A stretch of DNA of 64,000 bases from Rallus limicola (GCA_022605955.1 JAKCOZ010000059.1:2356001-2420000); one strand, 5' to 3'. Counted from the first letter of the stretch, positions 1-17,041 are shown. Numbers and translations are program-made. The notes: generated by a model not told the origin, from the letters alone.

Positions 1-3000
1 TATCGTACCCTGCCGCCGAGAAGGGCTTTCCCAGTGAAGAGGGTGGAGGAGCTCCTCTAGGAAAGGCCTGGAAGGTGTGAGGGCAAAAAGTGGCCAAGTA
101 GGTGTCGCAGAGGCACTGCTGGCCAAGGGGATGAGGGATGGAGAGGCGAGAAGCAGCTAAGGCTGGATATGGCCACAGGCCTGGGAAGCTCCATCCAGAT
201 GTTGGTGGAGTTGGCGCCATGGAAAATGGACAAGCTGCCAGGATTCACAGAGTAGGTGGGGTGGAGTATTACCGTAGCAGCACTGAGTGAATTAAAGGGG
301 GCCTGTGTGTGAGCCGGGGTGGGCAACAAGCAGGCAGTGGTGGCAGTGGCACAGGGAAAAATGACAGCCTCAAACGGGCCTTGCAGCTTTGCGGAGAAGC
401 AGTTCTGGAAAGGTTGACTTTGCGCTGCCATGTGAGCTATAGAGTTCCATTGCAAAGGACAGAATTGTTTGCTTTTTTTCCATTTCCTGTATCTCTAAAT
501 AAATAAGCCCAGTTAGTTAGATGGGAATATATTATAACTACTGCAGTGAGCTGCTTTGCTCACTGATAAGGTTGCTGAAGGCCATGATTTGCATTGCATT
601 TCCAAGCTCCTCGTCATTAGGACAAATTAGCAAAGTAGTAATTTGTCTGTCTGTCTGTCTCCAAGTGAGGTCTCCCAGCAGCAGTGCAGAAAGAGCTTTA
701 ATGACAGTATTTTGTATGATGACGAGACCACACAGTTCCCACCTGGGCTGCTGTTTTTAATCCCTCACTCAAAAAAGTGGCAGCAGTTGTATTGTTGACC
801 TGGTCTTGCCTTTCACTTGACTTGACACTTGGTTATTCTGCATCAAGAACTTTGTATGCAAAATCAGCTATAGGGGTGAATGAAGATCATACGGATCACA
901 AAAACCTACTCAGTTTCCCTTTGCTACAGACCAAAACCATCCTTTAGGCCTTTAGGACACACCAGCAATTCCTAGTGTAAAGATGCCTGCCCAGATAACC
1001 TGTTTCTAGAGAAGAACCAACTGGGAAACAATCCCACTTATCGGTGCCAAATAGCCACAGGTACATACATTGTGGGAAACATGGGCTTGTTTGTTTTGTT
1101 GACCTCTCCACAGTCTAGTTCCATTTTTGCATGCTAGTATCAGATAGGACTTGTAAATGTTGTGTACTCCATTCTCCATTCCAGAGCTGTCACCTCTGAA
1201 TTTAAGATGAGAGCGCTGGCTCGGCAGTATTATTCACGTGTTGTACCTACAGATCATTAGGCGAGTGCTTAGCTTGTACACTGACCTATACAGCACAGCC
1301 AGAGAGGAAGACTAGTTTCAAACCTATCAACTTCACATGCTCCTCTAAAAAGTGGACAGTTTAAGGCACACCAAGTAAGTGTAGGTGGCCAGATACTACA
1401 GTGATAGGCATTTAAATATGCAGGTCTTGTCTTACTAGAGTGTTAAAAATTTTTTTCTGATGACCATCACCCAGTAAAGTCTGTCAGTGCCCAAAACAAA
1501 GACAGCCTGCAAGACAGACAACATCACGGCTTATGTGCCAAGCAACACAGAACTTGTATGCTTATGTTTATAATTCAAAGGAAAATATGAGTCTGCTGTT
1601 CTTCCACTCTGTCTACTATCAGATTATAGCAACGGGATAGACACTCAATATGGAAGAAGAATGCACCATGCATGTGTGTGCTCCCATCCAGAACCAAAGC
1701 TGTTAGAGCTATCATCTCTTTGAGTAATAATCTGTGTGGTAATACAGCCCTGTGCTTTTCAGATGTTGCGTATTGATTTAGATCCAGTATGCATGAAGTT
1801 AGCAAAAGCCACTAGCCTTGAAATTTATTTGATCCTTTGGGTGAAACAGATCTCCTATTTTCATCCAATTTCCACTGAGTAAATTTACACATCGCAGGAA
1901 TTGCTGTCTCAGCTAGTACTTTCCAAGGCACTCGGACACTGAAGATACCACAAGTGATAGTCCCTGCCAGGTCAGAAATGCTGTTGCCGAGGATGAAGTT
2001 TGCGTTGCCATGGCCAACATGCCTGTTCTCTGCGTAAAGAAGGAACACTGTAAATACTGGTCTTAATCACAGAATCAAGTAACTGTGGAAACGTAACCTA
2101 AGATTTTTGTCAAGCAAACCACGAAGAATCAAACCTGATTTGTTTTGCTTTGTTTGCCTTGCAGGATAGATAGAGATAGCTGTTTAAACTGGAAGATGAA
2201 CACTTTAGGTGATAGGCACTCAGGCAGGCACAGGGTTCCAGTAAACTAGTTATCAGTTAACAGGCATCTCACCTGGTGAAGGTTTTAGGAATCTGCAAAA
2301 ATTTGGACGTTTCAAGTTTTGGTAACATGGAGTATTTCTTTTGTTAATTGAGAAGGACTCAAAGATACTGTAGTCAGAAAATAGGAAAAGAAGTATCTGT
2401 TCATTCTACATTTGGCCAGTATAACAAAATATAGAAGCAGCAGTTCAGGACTGACTGTCATAATGATAAGAGTGGTATTAAAAAAAAAAATCAAACTGTG
2501 AATTGGATAGTCTTCCATCTGCTTTCTTTGTCATTTCCTCTCCAGGAATTTCTTATTAGTTCTTGGAATCACTTGGGAACTGCAAATCTTAAATATCAAA
2601 AGATCTTTAAGAACAAAGAGGTATATATATAGGGAGAAGGTCATCCATGCAATAGGACTTTATCTTTGTAGATCCGTCTTCTCTTCAGTCTCTGGAATTC
2701 ATATGTCTTAAATCTGTGGTCCAAACATATTTTCAAAACTGTTTGCAATTAGATGAGTACTTCTCTGTTACTGTTACCAAAATAAATATTCCATGTTACA
2801 TAGTAAAAGAAATACTCTTCAGCCAGGGACACAATGTTTTTTTTTACTTAAAAAGACATGGAATTGACTTTGTCTTTTTTCAGAATTATTTTAGTGGAAG
2901 GCACACTCTTTTGATTATAAATTTATTCAGCTGTCTGTTACTTAAAAATGTCATGGATTTTATTGTTTTAAATGTAAGCATAATTAATTCAATAAGGCAG

Positions 3001-4810
3001 AATCAAATCTGTGAAGAAAAGTGGGTGTTTTTTATTTTTCTGCTAGTGTAGCACTGATGGTAAGAAGGCAAAAGTATTCATGAGCACTGCAAGCCCCAGC
3101 CAACCTTCAGTCCAACAAGTGTGATGTGGACCTGAGCACTGTGCAGCACCAGAGGACTCTGGAGATACTCCAAAGAATAACAGCTCAATGTGCAGAGCAC
3201 AGACTTGAGGAAACAGGAAATTTTTCCCATAGCTTAAGTGCTTTTTGTGTATTTTTGAGGTTACTTCTGGGTCTCTGCAGACCAGATTGGTTTTTAGCCT
3301 TATTCAGGTGGACAGGGAGGAAGACCATAATGGCTGTACCTGTCACATGCCTTGGGCAGCTGCTGCAGGATGTGAACTGATTCCATACTGAGCTATGTAG
3401 TAGGGAAATCAACTGCATCATGCCAAGAGCTGTAGTAATAGCACTTTGCCTGATATCACAAGTGCTCTAGGAGACAGTCAAGAACCAAACTTTCTTTTGC
3501 TTTTTCTGTTTCTTCCGATGCGTATTTGAGCCATATGCTTCTGTTTTATGAACTCGGTACAAAACCACATCCCAGTCTTTTCAGCAGGCCACAGTAAAGC
3601 CTGAGACAACTCTCCTTATAAATACAAAGAAACGTTTCAAATTGTTTTGTTTTTCTTCAAGCCAATGTTGGGTAGTAAGGACATTAAAAGTCTTGCACAG
3701 AAAATGTTTATAGGGTTGGCAGAGATTTCACCTGGGTGCTTGACTCACATCAGCTTGTTTGAAGAAATGGTAACATATTTTTCCCTAGATACATGCAAAA
3801 GATGTCCTTAAAGTCTCCCTTTGCTCTGAGATGGTTAAATATTTAGAGTCAGACTCTAGCGCTGATTTTAAAATTTATATTCTGAAGTAATTACCATCAG
3901 TCTGCAGTGCCAAGTTAATCTACAAAGATGTTTTAATTATCAGCTTCCCTCTGTGAATGAGCATATCTGTGTGTTCTTACAGCTCTGACTATAAGAGATA
4001 TGTATCAGTTTCTTTTACAAGTTCGAATGATCCTTAGATCCAAACCCATGTGGTATTAGCAGCTCTCCTACGGATGCTGAGGCTTCATCTCCTCTAGCCT
4101 TTGTAACAAAAAAATATCTTCTTGATAATGATCCTTTTCAGCAAGAAAAACTGAACAAATGCTGAAAGAGGAAACGTTAAACATGGATTATTCCCTTCAA
4201 TACAAAACAATTCTGTCTTGGTGTGCATAAAAGCTTTGTCCTCAAGAGGCGTGGATTGAAGTATATAGATATGTTTCTGGCAGCTGCATTGGGTAGTGTA
4301 GAGATTTACAAAGATGGGCATTTATGAGACTGAAAATACTATGTTTTTCCAAGCTTGATAGAATGAAGTAGATCTGAATACTATACAAAACAAATGAGCC
4401 AAAAAACATCAGTTAACCAAATCCTTATTTTTTTCATCAGTCTAAACGTATCTTTGACCTTGGACACTTTGTTGTTAAATAAGAACAAATGCAGCAAAAT
4501 ACTCTCATCTTTTTTTGTATTCTAGCACAAACAAAAAAAATGCAGGTCTACTAAATAATAAGAAAAGAATATGCTTGTATTTCAGTCACAGCAGTCAGCT
4601 AGTACATCTGAAAATATGTAATAAAGTTAAAGACACAGCAATAAACCTTTTCTCCCTTAGTCTCGAGTCCATACTGGAATTTAAACCTGAACAAGTTAAA
4701 CTCATACAATGAAAAGCAAATCCTGACAAAGAGTCTACAACTTCCTTTGCTTCCAGTAAGAAATTGGCCTCTGCAAATCTCTGGATTTGGCAGCTATGCC
4801 TAATTCAGTT

Positions 4811-4875
4811 TAAATTCCCACTGGCATCAGTAGAAAATTACCTGATCAGAGATGCAGGATTGGATCTAAGATAAA
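4811..4875. repeat. Relic of the same sauropsid repeat type
   Basis: ttcccactggcatcagtag, then attacctgatcagag and atgcaggattggatct follow 'tcccattgaagtcaatgg ... ttgcctgagtaaggactgcaggatttggccc'. Confidence 0.5.
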
Positions 4876-7700
4876 AGCATATTAAAATTCCACTATAAAT
4901 TCAAAAGCTTCTAGAGAAAATTACATCCCCAAAATACAGAACGTTGAGAGCAGCTGAACAGTTTTCAGTGTACATATTCAAAATTCTAAACAATAGTAGC
5001 TATTGCATGTGTGAACACCAGGAAACACAGCTGTGTTTCTTTGTGTTACAACTAATTACTTCCGTTGTATATAAAATTGAAAGTATTGGTACTCTGGGGC
5101 GGAAAAAGGATATCCTGATACACTGCTCCGATTTCCTTACCAAGGCCTATTACTGAGTGTTTCACCATTAATTCAGTTACAGTGAATTATCCTGTGATGA
5201 ATAAAGGAAGGGTAAATTGGGCAGTTAATTGTTATGCAAAAAGTGGCCTTTTTTTTGTTTTTTTTTGCATTTTCACTCTCCCGTGTTTTAATCTTATTTT
5301 ACTTCCACATGTGCCCACTTTGATAACAACTGTTCACTGTTAAGTAAATGGACTTAATAATGAAAGTCTAAAATAAATGTTTACTTAACTAGCCTTTGAC
5401 TGAAAAGATTGTTCAGTTGTTGCATTTTTTTATGCTGTGAGATCAGAGAAAGCAGATTTTGTCACTGTCTTTTAAAGGGATGAGTAAAATGTTTTCATCT
5501 TAAGTATTTGTGTCCAGGTTCTCTGAAGCTGGCACACAGATATGTAATTTATAGCTTTCTGTGCCAGTGAATTTTCCTAAGATGGAGGGGGATAAGTGTT
5601 CTTACCCAGAGTTAGGGAAGAGTAGGTAACAGCCCAGAATTTCTCTGTTATGTATTGTTTATTGTTTTGTGGGGTGGGTTTTTTTTTGTTGGGGAATTGC
5701 ATAGGAGCAAAAACTGTTTGGGGTTCTACTAAATGATGCAGATTTGTATCTAAGGATATACACTGCCCCCATACTTTAATATCTACTTTTTTAAATAACT
5801 CTGTCTGCTTTTAGAGAACTTCTGAACAGAAAGCAATTTCTGTGACTGCATAGGAAATCAATGATGTCTCCAAGAGCCACCAGCCATGTAAGTATATAAA
5901 AACTGTTACGTATTTTATCTCTCAGGATACTCCACCTGACCTAAAAGTCAGTGGTTGCGTATCTAGGTGTAATTAACACCACCAGACTCTTTTCAGTTCT
6001 TTATAAGACACATAGGACAAAGCTGGGTAAGTGACATGGGGGAAACGTGGAGTTCTTCAATGTGAGAACAAATACATTTTGCCAAATGAGCTGAAATCTT
6101 TGCAAGTTTGAATGCGGTCTAGTTGGTGTCCCAATGGAAGAGTGGCAACTCAGAAAAGCTCCTGTTCCAGAAACTGGTTTACATAATACAGATGGCAGAA
6201 AGTAATCATTTGCATAAAGTACAGCCCTTTTCTCATTTTGCTGCAGCAGCTGGCACTGGAAATATAGTCTTAAGTAACTGTGCTCTGTGGTTATTTCATA
6301 ACAACACAGTTTAAATTCAGGTATGCTAAATTTGATATGATAGATAGAACCTGAATCCGTCTGGTGAGTACTATCATATTCCTTGCAAGGATTTTTTGGC
6401 CAGAAACATGTGCAGTGTAGCATAGATGCTGTGTAGCATACATACAGTAAAGCAGAAGCTTCCAATTAGTGTCACATGTATTGTGTATCCACAATAAATC
6501 TCAGTAAATCTGATATTTCCAGGATGCAGTAGGCTGACTGAATACACTCACACCATCAGCACAGCACATTATATTGCTTTTTACCCCACATTGTTACACA
6601 GCTTACATGCATGTGTAACTAACTCTAGTCAGGCTTCCACATGTACTGAAATCATAGGGAAAGTCATAACGTCCTCAGAATCCGTACAGAGAAAAGTTAC
6701 CAGGAAGAGAAGGAAGATGGATCAGGGAACGTACAGGCTTACCAGTGGCATTGGGTACTGCAGAAGAACATCTCGTGGTGAAACAATGTATTTGGTCTTT
6801 GTTTATAATGCACAAGTAAAAATTTTATTCAGATTTTTTTACATGAAGCCATTGATTTTGGGAAGTGCCCTTCTTTCTCCTCACACATGTGCTATTAGAA
6901 GTCTAGAGATGCTCCCTCAGAAAGCACAAATAACTAACTGGTAACAAAAGGGGCACTCAGTTTAATGCAGTATTAATATGCCATGCATAGTAAATGTACT
7001 ATATGAAAACACTTTAGGCTCAAATACTGCAGGTACGAAGCACATCCACTTAAAGGAAACCAGAGTCTCACTTCTGAGTGTTTAATCTACATACATGTAT
7101 ATAGGAACGTATACATTCATCAAGATTTCTCTAAATCAAACTAAAACCATCATCCCAACATTAGTTTCCAGTCTACATACTATTAGAACTTATAAGTAAT
7201 TAAAATCCTGTAAATAATTCTTTTGTTCTGAAATGAGATCCTTAGTTATGGCTATATTTATTGTTTCCTCAAAATCCAAAACGCACTTCTTAGTGCACCA
7301 TAAGAATAAAACATTCTAGAACTGAAAATTTCTAATCATTCTTGTAGCAAGCAGTATTCATTCCACAAGCACTGAAAGGACCATCAACTTTATTCAAAGT
7401 TGTTATTATATCTTCCAATTAAAAGAAAAAGAAATAATTCATGCCGTTTCAGAAAGTCCTCAACTCTTTTTCAGTAATACTACGCAGTAAAACTAAGTGG
7501 AAGCATAAGAATTTCCATAGCACCTTTGTCATTAATGAAAAGAATCTGAATTCTAAAGTAGTAAGATTAGAAAATACTTTAAATAGTGGAGAGAGAGTTT
7601 TTAAAGATACTTAATGCATAATCATTTATTATTCCCTAACAGTTAAAATCTGGAAACTTTTAAAGGAAAACTCTGTTTTGTTCAAAAGTTTAGCTTTGTT

Positions 7701-7718
7701 AAAAAAAAAAAAAAAAAA
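7701..7718 (+). repeat. A18 homopolymer
   Basis: Eighteen A in otherwise unremarkable AT-rich flank. No retroposon body was recognised next to it. Confidence 0.9.
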
Positions 7719-10433
7719 GCATTCTGCTTTCCCTTACTACAGAGAAAAGTTTTATGACTCAGTCTGACAATCCTAACTAGCACAACACACATTTGTTACT
7801 GTTTTCTTTTGATGTAATCTTCCTAAGATGAGGACAAACTGTATTTATAACAGCTATCTAAGGGCATGTTTTATAGGCATACAGCACAGAATTTATGCCT
7901 GAATATAATCTGAATCTCATCCATAACTCTCTGATTTGGCTGGGAGAACAAAGCATTTCATTGTGTATTCAATAATGGTTTCAGCAATCTTATTCACACA
8001 TTCCTTCCTTTCTTAATCAACAGAAACTGGCTGAATTTAAGATTCCTGATTGGGGGGATGGGAGGAACAATGCCAAAGTGTATAGTTTTGAAATCTCCAT
8101 TTTCTCCAGAGTAAATAATAAAAATCTCTCTTCTGTTAAGAAGCTCTTAATGCAACACTTGTCAAGCTGTTTTGCACCATATCCATTTCTAATGAACTTT
8201 GCTCTACTCACTTTTTGCACCATGTTAGCTGGCATGGTGCTACACTTATACCTCTATTGCTTCCACTTCCAACAGCTGAACTTCCAGGGATCACAGTACA
8301 CAGTTTAGGAACCACTGTCTTGTGCAAAGGTTAAAGGTCACAGAATCTCTAAACCAGCAATTTCGAACTGACAGAAAGTTGCTTGTGTTCTGTTCCTTCT
8401 TTTGCATTGTCTTTCTACCTAGGCAGATGATGAGCAGATATTAGGGCTGTAAAATAAAATCAAAGAGCACAACACTGTGATTCCCCATGTACTTTGTAAC
8501 ACCAGCTAAAGCCAAATCTGTCCATTTATCATGTGACTTCATAATTACATTTAACATAATTAGTTGTATCTTTAAAAATCCTGCATTCCTGAGGGGTGTG
8601 GATTAGGAATGTGCAAAATGACTGTTTTTGTAAGCCACACTGTTATATGAAGATATCCTTTCATTTGGAAGTATTTCTTGGCAGTAGATCTCAGTGAGAA
8701 CATTTAAAATGTTTGTATATTATTTGAAGACACTTCTGCTAAGGAATGGAGGAACACCCACCTGAACTTACGCGATCAAACTTTGTTCTCAGATGCACTG
8801 ATGTAACCTAAGACAGAATTTACCCATTCCTTATAAAGTTACCATAAACATTATGTGTTGATACAATAAGGTCTGTGACTCTACACGTCTTGCTAGGTTA
8901 CAACATGTATTGTTAGTACAGCACATCTTCTCAAGCATACTAACATTGAAACAATGTTATTTGGTTAATAAAACATTCAAGACTGATGTACAATAAAGTT
9001 GAAACCAATGCTTTTAATTTTTATTTTCAGGTCTCAAGTAGAGAGTACAAGCTTCTGTATGCTTTCTTACCAGTATTACATGTCTGAAAGCTGTCAGCTG
9101 TTCACATCTCATATTAATAAATATGCCCAAATCATAAAGTTTTAACTATATTTGTACATTCCTTTTATTACTAGACTGTTTTATTCATATTGGCACAGAT
9201 AATCCATGCAAGGTAGTTACTCACACCTCATAAACTACTCTACATTTTGTTTCTGAAATAACTAGGAACTTTGGAGTACGTATATAAAAGCAAGGGCACT
9301 TGTGGCATCAAGTCAACATGTCAATGTATTATAAAACCCAGACTTCTAATATGATCACTGCAGGCAAGAAAACACTCAGTTTCAAATTCAGATCTTTATA
9401 AATACTAAACAAATTAATATCTGCTACCAGGAGACAAGTATTGAAAATAAACATTAGTGTGCCCAGCAGTAGACACTAATGAGTGTGTTCAGTGCTGTGG
9501 ACATTCACATTATTAAACATAAATACAAATAATATTTAACAAAACATTTCATCCAAAGTACTGACCACTGAAGGACCAAAGTAAAATATTATTCATTGTT
9601 CTGAATTGATTTTAGAAATTTATAACATATAAATCCAGTATAGCTAAAACCTATCTTCTAAAAAAAAAAAAAGTCATGAGAGTGTTGGTTTTTCCCCCAG
9701 TTAATAAAAACAGTTATCTTTGGAAACATTTGATTTGATCTGCTCTGCAAAAAACAGAAAGAGAAAAAGCATTAATTTTTAAAGCCTTTAACTGAAAAGT
9801 TATTGAACACTTTCTAGTTAAAGACTGGTCTTTTTATTTGATCATTCAGAGGTACAGTATCTTTGTTGTATTATATAAAACCCCACATTAATTAGAATGA
9901 AAAGAAAAATTTAGAGGAACTTAGGACTTGTTCCAGGCATCTGTTGCAAGACGTAAAACAAACAAGTGCACACTATTAATCTTGCATGTTTTTATACAGC
10001 ATTTGTGTTCAGTGGTAACTGAAGGGCTCTATTCTGGATTTTTTTTTAATATATATTATATATATTTATGTGCATTTTTTCCCCCCTCCATATCACAAAG
10101 GTGGCAGAAGAGTATCAGCATTTACATGGTATTCTTCCCCTGTCAAAGTTAAAATACTACATTATTATTCACAAATTTCTGTTTCAGATATGTGCAAAAA
10201 TTATATCTTAATAAAGATATTGAGGGCAGATAAGTGGATTCCCTATATTTGGACCACATTATGAAGCAGCACAAGTCAAAACAGGAAATTTATTACACAA
10301 TAATCCTCAGGGTATCTCTGTTGTTCATTCAGAGATACCACTCTACCTCATATAGTGATATGTAAACTAGCTTTAATCTCACTTGCTCAGACACCAGTTG
10401 GAGTCAGGGCATGTGTTACAGTGCAGGTTATCT

Positions 10434-10527
10434 CTCCAAGGAAATTTTCAAGACTCTCTCAAGTTAGTACAGCTCCTCACTGAAAGGGAAATTTTCAGGA
10501 CTCTCTCAAGCCAGCTCAGCCATGCTC
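10434..10527 (+). repeat. 47-bp tandem duplication
   Basis: ggaaattttcaagactctct and caagttag recur 47 bp later as ggaaattttcaggactctct and caagccag. The flanking ctccaa/tgaaag and agctcctcac/catgctcac are diverged copies of each other. Exactly two copies are seen. Confidence 0.8.
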
Positions 10528-12613
10528 ACATAGATTTCCTTCACCTTTCTGCAGTACAGACTTCCAATTTATTAGATTGGATCCTGTATCGCCCTTGCTG
10601 ACCTGTTCTGTACATAATCACACTATCTCTCTGGACTATAGTGAGCTGCCTGTATCATAATTTCTGCATTCAACCCCTTCCCCTGATTGTAGGGAGTCAT
10701 CCTGGCTATTCTCCCCTTCCCCACCCCAACTATTTTGATGCATCAACTTAGTGAAACTGGCCTTTCTTAACTATTCCCCCTCCTCCAACCCCAGCTTCAA
10801 CAAGGGCTTCCCATCTCCTCAGTGCCTTTTCACATTCAAGCAGAAGCACCCAGAGCCCCCACATTCTGGCTGCCACAGGTGCTCTCCCTTCTCTGATCCA
10901 AGCCTTCCTTCCCCTGCCCACGCTGAAACCCCTGTCACCCACACCCATCCACCCCAGAAACTTGCAGGCAGACCTGGGTCACTTCAGCTGGCAATCTGGG
11001 CTTCCCTGGGAACAGGAAGAAGAGACAGCCCCAGCTGTGCCACCTACATCCATCTCTGCACAGATTGTATCCCTGCCTAAGCTGCAGCACTCTATCTCTG
11101 GCCATCTCCTAAAACACTTCATCCTTCACACTGCCACTGAAGAGGGAGCTTCTGGGGTCACTGAGGGGAAAGGTGGAGAGGGAGACACACACAAACATAC
11201 ACACACACAGCTTAGAAGCAGAAGACCTCATGAAATTCTCCTGGGGTATCACACACCCAAGTACCTTGTGTCCTCCCAAGGGGTCTGACTCCCTGTTTTG
11301 ATGTTGACAGTGAAAGACTAGTCCCAGACAGTGGGTAACAGAGATCTTCCTAAAGAATGTCTTCAATGCAGTCTTCATATATAACATGCTGATATGGATT
11401 CTCTTAAATAACAGAGAATAAAAAACACCATTTTGTTGCATGACATTAAAAATGGAAAGGAAATTGTCTCACTATTACAAAAAAGTATTTAATGAAGTCA
11501 AATATGAGTAAAAAGTATTTAAATTCCATGATTACAATTTATTCCTCTAGAGACTTTTACAAGCCAGATCTTTGGATTTTGTAACCGATGGAACGATATT
11601 GACACCAGCCCAGCACTGACTGAAAACAGAAAATTTGTTTGATATAGAAAAAAAAGGACTTTGCTTATAATGTACCAGTGTGTTAGAGTAACTCATGCAT
11701 ACAAAAATCTGACCCTGCAGCACTCAGATCACATCACTGCTAAGATCAGTGATAACTATGATACCTACTGAATAAATACATCATACATGTCAAAACTGCC
11801 ACAGGCAGTTCAGATTGTCATTTCTGTCCAAGATGCAGACTGCCGGCAGCTAATTTAACTCTGAGATTAGAACTCCAAATTTCTTTTACTCCTCCCCCAA
11901 GCTTTGGATAGTATTTTGTCCCTGAAAAAAGACACACCAGTTTTCTTACAATGGGCATTGCCCATAGGAGGGAAAAGGCAGACAATGCTATGTCATTCTT
12001 TGTTACTAAAAAACCAAGGTAAAATACAGTCCAGCACCAGAATGTGGCCCACAAGGTATCCTCAGCCTCAGAAAAACTAATTCAAAACTGTCAGTACTGC
12101 AAGCTGTCAACACACACATCATAATTCTCACTTAAACAAATTAATCAAACTTGAATAGTGATCAGACTTCCCATTTTAACTCTATTTTATATCAGACAAA
12201 ACAGCTATCTCCAAGTCATTTAAAACTAAAAATTCAAAAGTATTATCAGTACTACAAGTATTGCTCTTTTGGAAAAAAGAAAATAAGTTTTAATAAATAA
12301 CTTTTAACAACTTGAAGGGTGTTCTTAAAAATATTAGAAGAGATGACTGTATAGTTATCCTGTCCGAGCTTATCTACTGTTTTACAATATGTTGCATTTA
12401 AACTAAAAAAAAGTAATGAAGAGTATGTGCCTGTGGGGTTATGCTGCCTTATGAATTTTTAATCAATGATAATTTACTTTTGGGGGAAAAAAAAGAGCGC
12501 CCTTTTCCTAACTATGTGGGACAGAGTAGATTATCTCCTACTTCCTTACTGTGCTAGATGAATGCACGTCTTCTGTGTTCATCAATGTGAAGGTCCAGAT
12601 GTAGATTCCAACC

Positions 12614-12633
12614 TCCCACTGATATCAGTGGGA
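12614..12633. repeat. Perfect 20-bp palindrome
   Basis: tcccactgat and its exact reverse complement atcagtggga are directly adjacent. It may be a remnant of the 'cattgacttcaatg' type repeats seen elsewhere in the window. It lies about 90 bp beyond the LDB3 poly(A) signal. Confidence 0.75.
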
Positions 12634-12701
12634 ATTACAAACCAAAGTAACTCTGAGTATTTTTTTTTCCACAAGAGGAAAGGAAAACTGGTTTCAAATC
12701 A

Positions 12702-12726
12702 AAAGCTGGCTTTTCCAGCCAGCTTT
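12702..12726 (-). repeat. Perfect inverted repeat at the poly(A) signal
   Basis: The arms aaagctggct (12702-12711) and agccagcttt (12717-12726) are perfect reverse complements with a 5-nt spacer (tttcc). In the LDB3 transcript the hairpin would begin inside AATAAA and extend just downstream of it. Confidence 0.85.
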
Positions 12727-12729
12727 ATT
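12724..12729 (-). terminator. LDB3: Candidate poly(A) signal AATAAA of LDB3
   Basis: TTTATT on the given strand reads AATAAA on the minus strand, about 700 nt after the stop codon. Its 3' half is part of one arm of a perfect 10-bp hairpin (12702-12711 with 12717-12726). It is the first canonical signal downstream of the stop. Confidence 0.55.
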
Positions 12730-13432
12730 CTGTTCAGTATAAGAGCAATTTGGAGAAAGCCAGTTGTCCTCTTCCCTCATAATATGTGCATGTATAAGCT
12801 AAGAGCACTAACAAGGTTGACCCTACATGTTTTTCTCAATCTTACTGGGTTATGAAAGAAGTTAATTCTGTTTCTACTTTAGTTTCAAACTAAGTTACTT
12901 GGAAAAAAAATCTAAAGTATTTGATGCTATGAGGTAGCACCACAACATAATGGAATAGCACTCACTTTTCATAGAGAAAACCCCAATCTATTTTCCCCTT
13001 TGAAAGCTATGGCCTTTGGTTCTACATGTGGCACTTACTCATTCTTGTTATGAAAGAAAATGACTTACTACAAAAGGACTTCACCAGTTGTCCTGAAACA
13101 CTAGTGTGTGGTCTGAGCAGTAAAACCGCTGTGGGAGGTTCATTTGGAGCTGTATGCGTGCATTACTTCTTATATTACAGGTTTTACTTAATTTCAGTAT
13201 TTCCTCCAACTGTTGCTCTAATAATGGACTAGTTCATTTGGATTTTACTGTTTGTTCAGGTTTTTGTATGAACCTTGCAAAAGCATGTTCTGCATTTTCA
13301 AAAGTAGTTAAACTTCAGAAGTATCAACTTCCTAACTTTTACCAAGAGAAATTCTAGCCATGGTTATCAACTTTATAATTGCCCAGTTAGTCAGCTGCTT
13401 TTCTCCAGCATTACTGTCTACCAGCTCCTCTT
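12724..13432 (-). other. LDB3: LDB3 long-isoform 3' UTR
   Basis: From the TAA to the first minus-strand AATAAA (12724-12729) is about 0.7 kb of AT-rich sequence without an extended LDB3-like frame. Further AATAAA motifs lie downstream, for example at 11538-11543, so a longer 3' UTR is possible. The end is inferred. Confidence 0.6.
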
Positions 13433-13522
13433 TTAAACATTGATGGCATGGGCATGCTTCTTGCACAGTGGCTTATCCTTCTTGGAGTAGAATGGCTGAC
13501 CTTCCAAATTCACGTGGCATAC
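13433..13522 (-). CDS. LDB3: LDB3 last exon: end of LIM3 and stop codon
   Basis: The coding part is 90 nt: VCHVNLEGQPFYSKKDKPLC, then KKHAHAINV and TAA. VCHVNLEGQPFYSKKD completes LIM3 and the Cys/His in LCKKHAH supply the last zinc ligands. Human LDB3 ends HAHTINL, so length and frame are conserved. The acceptor is ttaattctag. The exon continues into the 3' UTR below 13433. Confidence 0.97.
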   Translation of the reverse strand, partial: VCHVNLEGQPFYSKKDKPLCKKHAHAINV

Positions 13523-16920
<3,398 letters not shown>

Positions 16921-17041
16921 CTTTCTCACAGTAAGGTTCCCCATCCTCCATGTGAAAGAGGCTATTCCCAAACGGCATCTTACAAGCAGCACAGACAAAG
17001 CAACTTGTGTGCCAAGTCTGTCTCAGGGCATGCATCACTTC
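16921..17041 (-). CDS. LDB3: LDB3 LIM domain 2 exon
   Basis: The exon encodes [20 protein letters not shown], then [32 protein letters not shown] carries the central His/Cys zinc ligands and PYCEKD the distal ones, with Asp formed over the junction. All expected LIM2 zinc ligands are present. Human has KKPFG where this gene has KMPFG; that position is not a zinc ligand. Acceptor gttttacag, donor gtatga. Confidence 0.97.

Larger units (their letters stand above)
1..12700. other. Downstream flank of LDB3, no gene recognised
   Basis: I found no recognisable exon, RNA gene or intact mobile element in these 12.7 kb. The first 450 bp are richer in G+C than the rest, and the remainder is AT-rich. 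Open frames (132 codons at 57-455, 154 codons at 6001-6465, both minus) show no domain and lack coding character. In human the next gene on this side is BMPR1A in the same orientation. Its first exons are non-coding and would not be recognisable by eye, so none is called. Contents noted: a repeat relic at 4811-4875, an A18 run at 7701-7718, a 47-bp tandem duplication at 10434-10527, a CA-rich patch near 11186-11211 and a palindrome at 12614-12633. Confidence 0.6.

Noticed and set aside
57..455. 132-codon minus-strand open frame in the G+C-richer start of the window
   Set aside because: No recognisable domain, no splice-site support and no link to BMPR1A or another known neighbour; long frames are more frequent in G+C-rich sequence.
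6001..6465. 154-codon minus-strand open frame
   Set aside because: Composition is not protein-like, there is no domain, and it lies in AT-rich intergenic sequence. Treated as chance.
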